Source: Pseudanabaenaceae cyanobacterium MP8IB2.15
GTDB taxonomy: Bacteria; Cyanobacteriota; Cyanobacteriia; Pseudanabaenales; Pseudanabaenaceae
Direction: 5' to 3'
Length of the DNA stretch: 6,880 nt
Assembly: GCA_030248825.1 (NCBI GenBank)
Contig: JARCMB010000123.1
Location: 1 to 6,880, forward strand
Made by a program: the position numbers and the translations under genes. Shown here one piece after another: positions 1 to 5,500 of this stretch. Each line of letters starts with the position of its first letter. Position 1 is the stretch's first letter. The notes beneath the pieces are model-generated. The model was not told where the DNA came from. It did not search any database and worked only from the letters and a program-made list of their open reading frames with translations.

Positions 1-47
1 ATATTTCTACTATTGCGACATCAGATCAAAAGCAAGCAATCTGCTAG

Positions 48-182
48 CAACTAAAAGAGGCTGAAGCTTTTTTGAGAGAAAATTTAGATCCGCTTGCCCT
101 TCCATTTCGTGTTCCTACTTTGCAATCGATCGCAATCTACTACCCCCTAAATTTTTTGCCTGTAACGCTTGATGCGGATTGA
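48..182 (+). pseudogene. Possible tail of a broken coding region, unidentified
   Basis: From 48 the plus strand is open for 44 codons to a TGA at 180-182 and reads plausibly protein-like (starts QLKEAEAFLRENLDPLALPF). It has no start codon. The same frame is also open from the window edge to an in-frame TAG at 45-47, so a gene entering from the left would be interrupted there. I do not recognise the family. It could equally be chance, since the stretch is short. Nothing else is visible in positions 1-185: no hairpin with a T-run follows the minus-strand antitoxin that ends at 186. Confidence 0.2.
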
Positions 183-185
183 TAC

Positions 186-422
186 TTATTGAGGATCGAT
201 CTCTTGATTTTGATTCATAACTCTAATCAAAAAACGTAAAGCTTCATTGACGGCATCAGCATTGGGGAAAATCTCTGCAACATCAGATTCTAAGCGTACT
301 GCTATTGATGAGGTCGTTGACCCAAAACTCTTACGCCCAGATCCCAGTCTTCTCACCCGCAGACTCCTCAAGTCATACTCTGACCGAAGCTCGTCTTCAA
401 TATCTAGATTATCCTTCTTCAT
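186..422 (-). CDS. BrnA-like antitoxin, small cyanobacterial type (78 aa)
   Basis: A small protein of a type common in cyanobacteria. The acidic N-terminus holds DELRSEYDL (10-18) and a basic segment LRVRRLGSGRKSFG (21-34). The C-terminus reads AVRLESDVAEIFPNADAVNE followed by ALRFLIRV (41-68), which matches in pattern the ribbon-helix-helix core of BrnA-type antitoxins (a VRL strand, then a D-V-x-x-F helix and a terminal helix). By family, such a protein would bind its own promoter as a dimer and neutralise a BrnT ribonuclease encoded just upstream. The context supports this: the start codon overlaps by 14 nt the end of a BrnT-like reading frame on the same strand. No strong Shine-Dalgarno precedes the ATG, which suggests translational coupling to the former toxin gene. 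The antitoxin role is inferred; the reading frame looks intact. Confidence 0.65.
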   Translation of the reverse strand: MKKDNLDIEDELRSEYDLRSLRVRRLGSGRKSFGSTTSSIAVRLESDVAEIFPNADAVNEALRFLIRVMNQNQEIDPQ

Positions 423-555
423 AAATTTCTCGCTCAGTTCGCGTTACTTCTCTAACACTAATCAGACGCAATGAGATAATCTGCGATGTCAAAGCATGAA
501 AGCATAGTATTTTCCTCTCTCCGCTTACATCATATCCTACTGTCTCAATCTTAGA
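409..555 (-). pseudogene. C-terminal relic of a BrnT-family toxin
   Basis: On the minus strand the 48 codons from 555 down to a TAA at 409-411 end in RLISVREVTRTEREIYE plus EG. This matches the C-terminal signature of BrnT-type RNase toxins (R-I/L-I-S-A/V-R-x-x-T-x-x-E-R-x-x-Y-E). The relic overlaps the start of the BrnA-like antitoxin by 14 nt, the usual toxin-first arrangement. BrnT is normally about 90-100 residues. Here the N-terminal half is missing: a TGA at 556-558 closes the frame, there is no ATG, and the codons before ISLRL do not look like BrnT. The Uma2 gene ends at 562, so no room remains for the rest. I infer a dead toxin kept only where its end overlaps the antitoxin start. Confidence 0.55.
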
Positions 556-561
556 TCATCC

Positions 562-1164
562 TTAGAAGTCAATGCGGCGATAGATTTCTGCGATCGAAAG
601 TTCTACATCTAAGCTGTGCAGGAAGATCGACTGGTCGATTCGATCGAGAACTTGCAATTCCCATCGATCGCTACTATTTCGATCGAGACCGCGATCGAGG
701 TTGTGATATTGCTCGATGTAGGGTTCGGTTTGGCTAACGAGTAGGTATTCGCAAAAGCTGGGAAGGGAGCGATATTTCCTAAACTTTTCGGCGCGATCGT
801 AGGCTTCTGTAGAAGGCGATAGAACTTCGACAATCAGTAAGGGATTGAGAATTTCGTCAGTTCGATCGCCATTAAACTCTGGTCTACCATTGCAGATCAT
901 CAAATCCGTATAAGTGCCACACTGATATGCAGGAATCCAAACTCGTAAGTCACTGTTGTACAAGCGAAAGTCGGTATCTCTCAGCAAAAAACCTAGATAA
1001 ATTAATAAATTACTGACGATCGAACTATGAGCTTCTGAACCTCCAGACATGGCGACGACTTCTCCATTACGGTATTCATGTCGTTCTTCGGCAGTTGCCT
1101 CAATCGATCGATACTCATCTAAAGTTAGATGAGTCTTTGCTTTTGTTGCTAGCTCGATCGACAT
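562..1164 (-). CDS. Uma2 family endonuclease (DUF820, PD-(D/E)XK fold)
   Basis: A 200-residue protein of the Uma2/DUF820 family, which is greatly expanded in cyanobacteria and has a restriction-endonuclease-like fold. Its biological substrate is unknown. Family hallmarks in order are LTLDEYRSI (13-21), EYRNGEVVAMSGGSEAHS (30-47), the YTDLMI strand carrying Asp87, and LLIVEVLSPST (109-119) carrying Glu113. D123-x3-K127 with Y131 follows, then the strand EYLLVSQ (139-145). Asp87, Glu113 and Lys127 are the probable catalytic set, so nothing suggests an inactive copy. The length is normal for the family. The ATG at 1164 is preceded by AGAGGG about 10 nt upstream, an acceptable ribosome binding site. 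The C-terminus is unusual: Asp-Arg pairs (DR at 157, 161, 166 and 174) are encoded by repeated CGATCG palindromes. It stands alone, with its own spacing from both neighbours. Confidence 0.9.
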   Translation of the reverse strand: MSIELATKAKTHLTLDEYRSIEATAEERHEYRNGEVVAMSGGSEAHSSIVSNLLIYLGFLLRDTDFRLYNSDLRVWIPAYQCGTYTDLMICNGRPEFNGDRTDEILNPLLIVEVLSPSTEAYDRAEKFRKYRSLPSFCEYLLVSQTEPYIEQYHNLDRGLDRNSSDRWELQVLDRIDQSIFLHSLDVELSIAEIYRRIDF

Positions 1165-1204
1165 AACCTAAACCCTCTATAGTTCGATCGCTTAAAATTG
1201 ATAG

Positions 1205-1237
1205 AAAAAGTGCCCTAAACATAGTCGAAGGGCACTT
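1205..1237 (-). terminator. Rho-independent terminator of the porin-like gene
   Basis: AAGTGCCCT (1208-1216) pairs perfectly with AGGGCACTT (1229-1237), giving a 9-bp stem around a 12-nt loop. Read on the minus strand the hairpin runs into TTTTTC (1209-1204), 18 nt after the TAA of the minus-strand gene at 1255. It is therefore placed to end that transcript. The sequence CTTCGACTATGTTTAGGGCAC within it also resembles a small interspersed palindrome seen in many bacterial genomes, so it may have been captured as a terminator. Confidence 0.7.
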
Positions 1238-1254
1238 CTTAAAATTTGAGAATC

Positions 1255-1707
1255 TTAATTAGTAGTGCTGAAGCTGAACCCAACTTGAGCAGTCATTTTG
1301 GTTGTAGTTGAGAACTGATGCGGTTCGAGTTGCTCTGTTCGATCGCCCAAATTGCTGAGACGATTTTGCAACGAGGTTAGATCCTGATTTTGCTGTCCCT
1401 GTTGTTTTTGCAGGCTTGTTAGATCTTCTTTAGGAGCAAGATTTGCCGCACCATTAGAAAAACGCTCGTCGATCTCGTTCAAGCAAGCATTCAGGCTGAC
1501 AGCAACTTCACTACGACTCATAGCTCGATCGACTTTTGCAGGTGCAGAAGGATAACCTTGAAGGCAACTATACCCAATAACTGCTTGACTTTGGGAATTG
1601 TCGAGTTCTGCAACTGTAGTCATGTCTTGCTTAAATTCACTCGCAAAAGCCTGACTTGAAATCATTAGGATACTGGCAAAGACCACTCGGCTGAGAAGAT
1701 GGCGCAT
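1255..1707 (-). CDS. Exported SLH/coiled-coil protein: truncated cyanobacterial porin N-terminus (150 aa)
   Basis: The ATG at 1707 is chosen over an in-frame one at 1782: GAGG lies 5 nt before it, and it opens directly onto a signal peptide (MRHLLSRVVFASILMISSQA, cleavage probably after AFA at 22). The mature part follows the plan of cyanobacterial OprB-type or iron-uptake porins. An SLH-like segment comes first (about 33-80: TTVAELD, then GYSCLQGYP, AMSRSEVAVSLNACLNEI; C48 and C75 match the porins' cysteine pair). A coiled coil follows (about 93-128: APKEDLTSLQKQ, LTSLQNRLSNLGDRTEQLE). Last comes QFSTTTKMTAQVGFSFS (131-147), which looks like the first barrel strand. The protein stops there, whereas these porins usually run beyond 500 residues. 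It could anchor to peptidoglycan but cannot form a channel. It may be a truncation remnant or a genuine small periplasmic protein; signal peptide, ribosome binding site and terminator are all intact. Confidence 0.75.
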   Translation of the reverse strand: MRHLLSRVVFASILMISSQAFASEFKQDMTTVAELDNSQSQAVIGYSCLQGYPSAPAKVDRAMSRSEVAVSLNACLNEIDERFSNGAANLAPKEDLTSLQKQQGQQNQDLTSLQNRLSNLGDRTEQLEPHQFSTTTKMTAQVGFSFSTTN

Positions 1708-1723
1708 ACTTTCCTCACTTCCA

Positions 1724-1751
1724 ATCATAAGTTGATGCTTCAAATATACAA
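1724..1751 (-). promoter_or_regulatory. Candidate sigma70-type promoter of the porin-like gene
   Basis: On the minus strand TTGTAT (1751-1746) and TATGAT (1729-1724) are separated by 16 nt, upstream of the ATG at 1707. The -10 box matches the consensus at five of six positions and the -35 at four of six. The transcript leader would be only about 10 nt, just enough for the GAGG ribosome binding site. If real, this also supports the start at 1707 over the one at 1782, which would lie upstream of the promoter. Confidence 0.3.
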
Positions 1752-1827
1752 CAACTTTTAAAAATCGACTGTTGCCAATCATCTTGTCAGATCGATTAAA
1801 CTGAGAAATCTATTGCTCTAATTATCT

Positions 1828-3054
1828 ATGACCGAATTAGTCCAGTCGATCTACATCCACATTCCCTTTTGCCTTCGCAAGTGCTTTTACTGTGACTTTG
1901 CGATCGCCACAATTAGCCAGCAGGAAATCAAAGAACGCTACGTCGATACAGTTTGCCAAGAAATCGCACTTACAGCTCAGAGGGGGGCTAACCGAGCTAC
2001 GGCTTCCAGTTCAACCAATGTCGCATCTTTAAGAACAGTATTTTTCGGCGGCGGTACACCTTCACTTCTTAATCCTCAGCAACTTGGCAGGATTATAGAT
2101 GCCATATCAATTCATTTCGGTATCACAGAAGACGCTGAGATTTCGTTAGAGGCGAATCCAGGCACAGTAACAACTTCTAGCTTGCAGGGCTACAAAGCGA
2201 TTGGAGTCAACCGCATTAGTTTGGGAGCGCAGGCTTTTCAGACTGAATTACTCGACTATTGTGGACGAGGGCATAATGTCCAGCAGATCTATGATGCCGT
2301 ACAATCGATCGACGCGGCGGGGATCGAAAACTTCAGTCTAGATCTAATTTCAGGGCTGCCACACCAAACCTTAGAGCATTGGCAATCATCTCTAGCTCAG
2401 TCGATCGAACTGCAACCAAAGCATATATCCATTTACGATCTCACCGTGGAGCCAGACACAGCTTTTTACAAACGTTATCAGCCAGGCGATCGACCCCTGC
2501 CCACTGAAGAAGCAACAGTCGAGATGTATCTACTGGCAAGCGCAGAACTGATCGCCGCAGGTTACGAACACTACGAAATCTCTAGTTACGCTTTATCTGG
2601 CTATCAATGCCAACACAATCGCAACTATTGGCTCAACCAACCTTTTTATGGCGTGGGGATGGGAGCGACCAGTTACTTGCAGCAGCAACGGATCGATCGA
2701 CCGAAAAAGCTCCGAGATTATTTCGATATGGTAGATATTTGGCAAGATCAGGGCATTGCTCCCACTGCACCTAAAGTATCTCTCACTGAAGAATTAATCG
2801 ACTCGCTGATGCAGGGATTGCGCTTAGCCGAGGGATTGAATCTAGCAAAACTTCAACAAAAATATGGAGAAGCTTCGATCGAGCAGGTTTTAGATTGCCT
2901 CCAACCATATTTCCAAAAAGGATGGGCTAAGATCACTGATATACCAGAACCTCGGTTAATCCTCGTCACTCCCGACGGCTGGCTATTCTCAGATCAGATC
3001 ACCACCGATTTATATGAAAGTCTGACGAAACAGGATGCAAGTACACCTAGTTAG
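1828..3054 (+). CDS. hemW: Radical SAM family haem chaperone HemW
   Basis: HemW, long misannotated as oxygen-independent coproporphyrinogen III oxidase, binds haem and hands it to target haemoproteins; it has no proven CPO activity. The 408-residue protein starts with YIHIPFCLRKCFYCDF (9-24). The radical-SAM motif C15-x3-C19-x2-C22 is followed by DF rather than the GC of true HemN, which places it in HemW. Next come FFGGGTPSLL (72-81), ISLEANPGT (105-113), GVNRISLGAQAF (126-137) for SAM binding, DLISGLPHQT (172-181), ISIYDLTVEPDT (200-211), the conserved HNRNYW (263-268), GVGMGATSY (275-283) and a HemN C-terminal domain. Length is normal. A serine/alanine/threonine-rich insert (about 52-67) sits before the GGGTPS strand. 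The ATG has no clear Shine-Dalgarno. It is divergent from the porin-like gene (120 nt between starts) and overlaps the following antitoxin gene by 8 nt, tail to tail. Confidence 0.95.
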   Translation: MTELVQSIYIHIPFCLRKCFYCDFAIATISQQEIKERYVDTVCQEIALTAQRGANRATASSSTNVASLRTVFFGGGTPSLLNPQQLGRIIDAISIHFGITEDAEISLEANPGTVTTSSLQGYKAIGVNRISLGAQAFQTELLDYCGRGHNVQQIYDAVQSIDAAGIENFSLDLISGLPHQTLEHWQSSLAQSIELQPKHISIYDLTVEPDTAFYKRYQPGDRPLPTEEATVEMYLLASAELIAAGYEHYEISSYALSGYQCQHNRNYWLNQPFYGVGMGATSYLQQQRIDRPKKLRDYFDMVDIWQDQGIAPTAPKVSLTEELIDSLMQGLRLAEGLNLAKLQQKYGEASIEQVLDCLQPYFQKGWAKITDIPEPRLILVTPDGWLFSDQITTDLYESLTKQDASTPS

Positions 3055-3367
3055 ATCCCATAGCAATCGCCTCGGCAATATCTTTTGGTGTAGCTCCTAG
3101 TGAAAGCAGCGATCTCACCAATAAATCCATCGACACAGATGGATCGCCCGCCTCCATCTTTGCCACCCTTGATTGACTGGACTCAATTCGTTTTGCTACA
3201 GCTTTTTGGGTGAGATGTTGATTTTCTCGCAACTGTTTGAGTCGATCGCTTAGGATCAGTTTCAACTCGATAAACATCTCTTCTTCTGGCGATAATCCCA
3301 GAAATTCGGCAACTGTGCCGACCTTCCAGCCATCTGCCAACAAGCGATCGAGTTTGTTATCATCCAT
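3047..3367 (-). CDS. XRE-family HTH antitoxin (HigA-like)
   Basis: A 106-residue DNA-binding protein. The N-terminal segment GWKVGTVAEFLGLSPEEE (13-30) is characteristic of a cyanobacterial family of antitoxins. It is followed by a lambda-repressor-like HTH (about 41-92) containing LKQLRENQHLTQKAVAKRI, then the recognition region SSQSRVAKMEAGDPSVSMD, and closing with LLVRSLLSLGATPKDIAEAI. By family it should repress its own operon and neutralise a RelE/HigB-type ribosome-dependent mRNA interferase. The toxin tail lies 5 nt upstream on the same strand, giving the HigB-HigA order. A GAGG inside that tail, 10 nt before the ATG, is a plausible ribosome binding site. The reading frame is intact although the toxin is not. 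Its last 8 nt overlap the end of hemW, so convergent transcription could influence its expression. Confidence 0.8.
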   Translation of the reverse strand: MDDNKLDRLLADGWKVGTVAEFLGLSPEEEMFIELKLILSDRLKQLRENQHLTQKAVAKRIESSQSRVAKMEAGDPSVSMDLLVRSLLSLGATPKDIAEAIAMGSN

Positions 3368-3372
3368 AGTAG

Positions 3373-3510
3373 TTATACCTCGTCATATCGCTTCAAACGT
3401 TGCTTACAAACATCAATAACTGATTTGGGCGTTTTGTTGGTTGTCTTGGCAAATATATCCACAATGACAACTTCCACCAGACACTCTAGAGGCAATATTA
3501 GCTGAAACTG
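3373..3510 (-). pseudogene. C-terminal relic of a RelE/HigB-type (Gp49-like) toxin
   Basis: The minus strand is open for 45 codons between a TAG at 3511-3513 and a TAA at 3373-3375. It reads EVVIVDIFAKTTNKTPKSVI and then DVCKQRLKRYDEV. This is the C-terminal signature of RelE/ParE/HigB-like toxins (hydrophobic strand, F-x-K-K/T-T-x-x-T-P, then a helix with x-R-L). The remainder of a toxin of about 100 residues is absent: no ATG precedes it, and the ATPase subunit I gene starts at 3546 on the other strand. Only 5 nt separate the TAA from the ATG of the HigA-like antitoxin. I infer a toxin gene truncated at its 5' end, perhaps by the event that brought in the ATPase genes. A short peptide from a GTG or TTG codon is possible but could not be a working nuclease. 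Confidence 0.7.
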
Positions 3511-3517
3511 CTATGCT
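3509..3517 (+). promoter_or_regulatory. Candidate extended -10 promoter for the ATPase genes
   Basis: TGCTATGCT has the TG-n extension and a -10 box TATGCT (four of six consensus positions). No good -35 box is visible 16-18 nt upstream. Transcription would start near 3524, leaving a leader of about 22 nt before the ATG at 3546. The site lies across the 5' edge of the toxin relic. It is the best candidate in the gap, but weak. Confidence 0.25.
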
Positions 3518-3545
3518 AAAGCTTGAATTATTGGGTTGATGCCAT

Positions 3546-5363
3546 ATGTCGATCGCCGCTCTGAAGAAAGTTACTCTGGTTGGCATTGCTAACGAAAAAG
3601 ATATTGCTTTGAGTGACCTCCAAAATTTGGGAGTTATTCATCTGATCGACATTTCTAATCAGTCGCTCAGCAATAGCCAAAAGCAAGCCGATCCGTTTAA
3701 AGATAACCATGAGGCTTTGGCATTTCTAGAGTCTTGTACGCTCCAGCAACGTCCGTTACGGCGACGACCCAAACAATTTCAGCCCGATGTGGCGATCGCT
3801 CAGGTGCTCAGACTCAAAGCCAGAACAGGGCAACTCAGAGACGAAGCGGAAAGCATCCAAAATCAGATCGAACTGCTAAAACCTTGGGGTGATTTTAATC
3901 TGCCCGCCCCCAAAGACCTGCACGGTCTGCAAATGTATTTCTATGTAATTTCGTATCGTGGGCTGAAGAAAATCATTGAGGCAAATCTCGCCTATGAAGT
4001 CGTCAACCAAGATCCTCGCTATCTCTATGTCGTCGTGATTGCCGATACTTCACCCGATATCCCATTTATCCCTATAGCGATACCACAAGACTCGCTTAGC
4101 CAATTACACGAAAAATTAGAATTTACGCTGGATGAATTAGAGAAATGTGAAACTAGACGGGTCGGTGAAACCCGAATTGCTAGCCTGTTGCGCGAACATC
4201 TCAATCAATCGCTCGATCGAAGCGAACTTTTAACCGCCGCCCAAAAAGCTTACGACGATGCAGGCTTGTTTGCCCTTCAGGGTTGGTGTCCTGTTGATTT
4301 AGTTGAGTCTTTGCAAGTAATGGCTGAGGCTCGATCGCTAGCTTGTGAAATTACCGATCCCAGTGCCGATGAAACCCCACCGACCTGCATCGAAAATCAC
4401 GACCTGATCGCGCCAGGTGAGATCTTAACTGGCTTTTTCAGCACGCCCAACTACAAAGGCTGGGATCCTTCGCTAGTTGTATATTTCAGCTTCATCATTT
4501 TCTTTGGCATGATTATGAGTGATGCTGGCTACGGATTTATTCTGCTTGGCATCATCTTCTTTTTGAGATCGCGCCTGATTGCATCGGGACAAAGAAATTT
4601 TTTCCGCATGGGTCTAGCTTTGTCGATCAGCACTTGCGTCTACGGTGTATTAGCGGGGAGCTACTTTGGTCTCAATCCCAAACAAATTCCGCCCAAATGG
4701 CTGGGTGGATTTCTCGGTCATCTAGAATTATTTGACGGCGTTGACCTCAAAAATTTGTCGATCATGATGGCGGTGTCGATCTTTGTTGGTTGCCTCCACA
4801 TTCTGCTGGCAAATACGATCAGTCTTTACAACCACCGCAATAGCCAGAAAGCGATCGCCAATTTCGGCTGGATTGTAATCATTATTAGTGGCTTTAGTGC
4901 TTGGCTAACCAGATTTTTCTTCGCACTGCCCACATTGTCTGACTTTTTGCTCGATATTTTGGCGGCAGGCGTAGTTCTGGTTTTCCTGTTTACCCATCCT
5001 GCCCCACTGACACGGCAAGGGCTATTCGATCGACTCAAAGGCGGATTGCACGGCGTTTATCACATCACTAAAGTATTTGGCGATATTCTCAGCTATTTGC
5101 GACTATTTGCACTGGGGTTAGCTGGGAGCTATCTCGCGATCACATTCAACCAACTTGCCCATGATGCCGCAAAGTTAGGTGAATTTGGTTTCCTGTTATC
5201 TTTTTTCATCATTGTCTGCGGTCACGGCGTTAATTTTGCGCTGGCGGTTATGGGTGGCGTAATTCATGGGTTGCGGTTAAATTTTATCGAATTTTACGAC
5301 TGGAGCGTCGAAGGCGAAGGTTTTAAGTTTCTCCCTTTTCAAAAAGCGATCAAAAATAAGTAA
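3546..5363 (+). CDS. ntpI: V/A-type ATPase subunit I (membrane stator, a-subunit homologue)
   Basis: Subunit I is the membrane stator of V/A-type rotary ATPases. It supplies the ion half-channels beside the K ring and anchors the peripheral stalks. The 605 residues are a normal bacterial length. Residues 1-300 are cytoplasmic and open with the family signature ALKKVTLVGI, then LQNLGVIHLID; two coiled-coil stretches (about 84-112 and 182-218) form the two-stranded arm, and GWCP (246-249) is the usual conserved turn. About seven to eight membrane helices follow. The first starts after YKGWDPSLVVYFSFIIFFGM (303-322) and MSDAGYG (324-330). SYLRLFALGLAGSYLA (516-531) holds the essential arginine, Arg519. 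GGVIHGLRLNFIEFYDW (570-586) holds the conserved His574 and Glu582 near the end. The ATG is the first after an in-frame TGA at 3537 and has no clear Shine-Dalgarno. Subunit K follows after 137 nt; no A, B, C, D, E or F subunit adjoins. Confidence 0.93.
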   Translation: MSIAALKKVTLVGIANEKDIALSDLQNLGVIHLIDISNQSLSNSQKQADPFKDNHEALAFLESCTLQQRPLRRRPKQFQPDVAIAQVLRLKARTGQLRDEAESIQNQIELLKPWGDFNLPAPKDLHGLQMYFYVISYRGLKKIIEANLAYEVVNQDPRYLYVVVIADTSPDIPFIPIAIPQDSLSQLHEKLEFTLDELEKCETRRVGETRIASLLREHLNQSLDRSELLTAAQKAYDDAGLFALQGWCPVDLVESLQVMAEARSLACEITDPSADETPPTCIENHDLIAPGEILTGFFSTPNYKGWDPSLVVYFSFIIFFGMIMSDAGYGFILLGIIFFLRSRLIASGQRNFFRMGLALSISTCVYGVLAGSYFGLNPKQIPPKWLGGFLGHLELFDGVDLKNLSIMMAVSIFVGCLHILLANTISLYNHRNSQKAIANFGWIVIIISGFSAWLTRFFFALPTLSDFLLDILAAGVVLVFLFTHPAPLTRQGLFDRLKGGLHGVYHITKVFGDILSYLRLFALGLAGSYLAITFNQLAHDAAKLGEFGFLLSFFIIVCGHGVNFALAVMGGVIHGLRLNFIEFYDWSVEGEGFKFLPFQKAIKNK

Positions 5364-5459
5364 GCTAAAAATTATAGTTTTTTGTCAGTAAGCTAAGACG
5401 GTTACATTGTTATAGATTGGTACAATGCGTAAATGCTTAATCGTAGTTAATGTAAGCTA
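5360..5459 (+). repeat. Three direct copies of GTAAGCTA in the I-K gap
   Basis: GTAAGCTA occurs at 5360-5367 (across the stop codon of subunit I), 5388-5395 and 5452-5459. The first two share the longer AGTAAGCTAA and lie 28 nt apart; the third lies 64 nt further on. The copies surround a candidate promoter. They could be a protein binding site, remnants of a local duplication, or chance in an AT-rich gap. Confidence 0.35.
5418..5426 (+). promoter_or_regulatory. Candidate extended -10 promoter for subunit K
   Basis: TGGTACAAT gives a TG-n extension and a -10 box TACAAT matching the consensus at five of six positions; the -35 region is poor. Transcription would start near 5433, giving a leader of about 68 nt before the GTG at 5501. 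A separate promoter would fit the need for many K copies per complex. The 137-nt gap shows no strong terminator, so read-through from subunit I also seems likely. Confidence 0.4.
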
Positions 5460-5500
5460 GCGTCCGAAAAATTGTAGAAGTGTTTGTAGGAAATTAATCT

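Noticed and set aside
247..474. Plus-strand open frame of 75 codons opposite the antitoxin
   Set aside because: It is antisense to the BrnA-like antitoxin and toxin relic, whose minus-strand translations match known families; the plus frame is serine-rich and unrecognisable.
609..833. Minus-strand open frame inside the Uma2 gene
   Set aside because: It lies in another frame within a gene with clear Uma2 motifs and has no domain or ribosome binding site of its own.
1708..1782. N-terminal extension of the porin-like protein from the ATG at 1782
   Set aside because: It would bury the signal peptide behind 25 residues, has no ribosome binding site, and includes the candidate promoter and GAGG of the downstream ATG.
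1828..3054. Oxygen-independent coproporphyrinogen III oxidase (HemN)
   Set aside because: True HemN has a further cysteine directly after the CxxxCxxC cluster (CxxxCxxCxC); here CDF follows, as in HemW.
3237..3419. Plus-strand open frame of 60 codons
   Set aside because: It is opposite the HigA-like antitoxin and the toxin relic, both supported by family motifs.
4826..5038. Minus-strand open frame of 70 codons
   Set aside because: It is antisense to membrane helices of subunit I; its sequence is a shadow of that gene.
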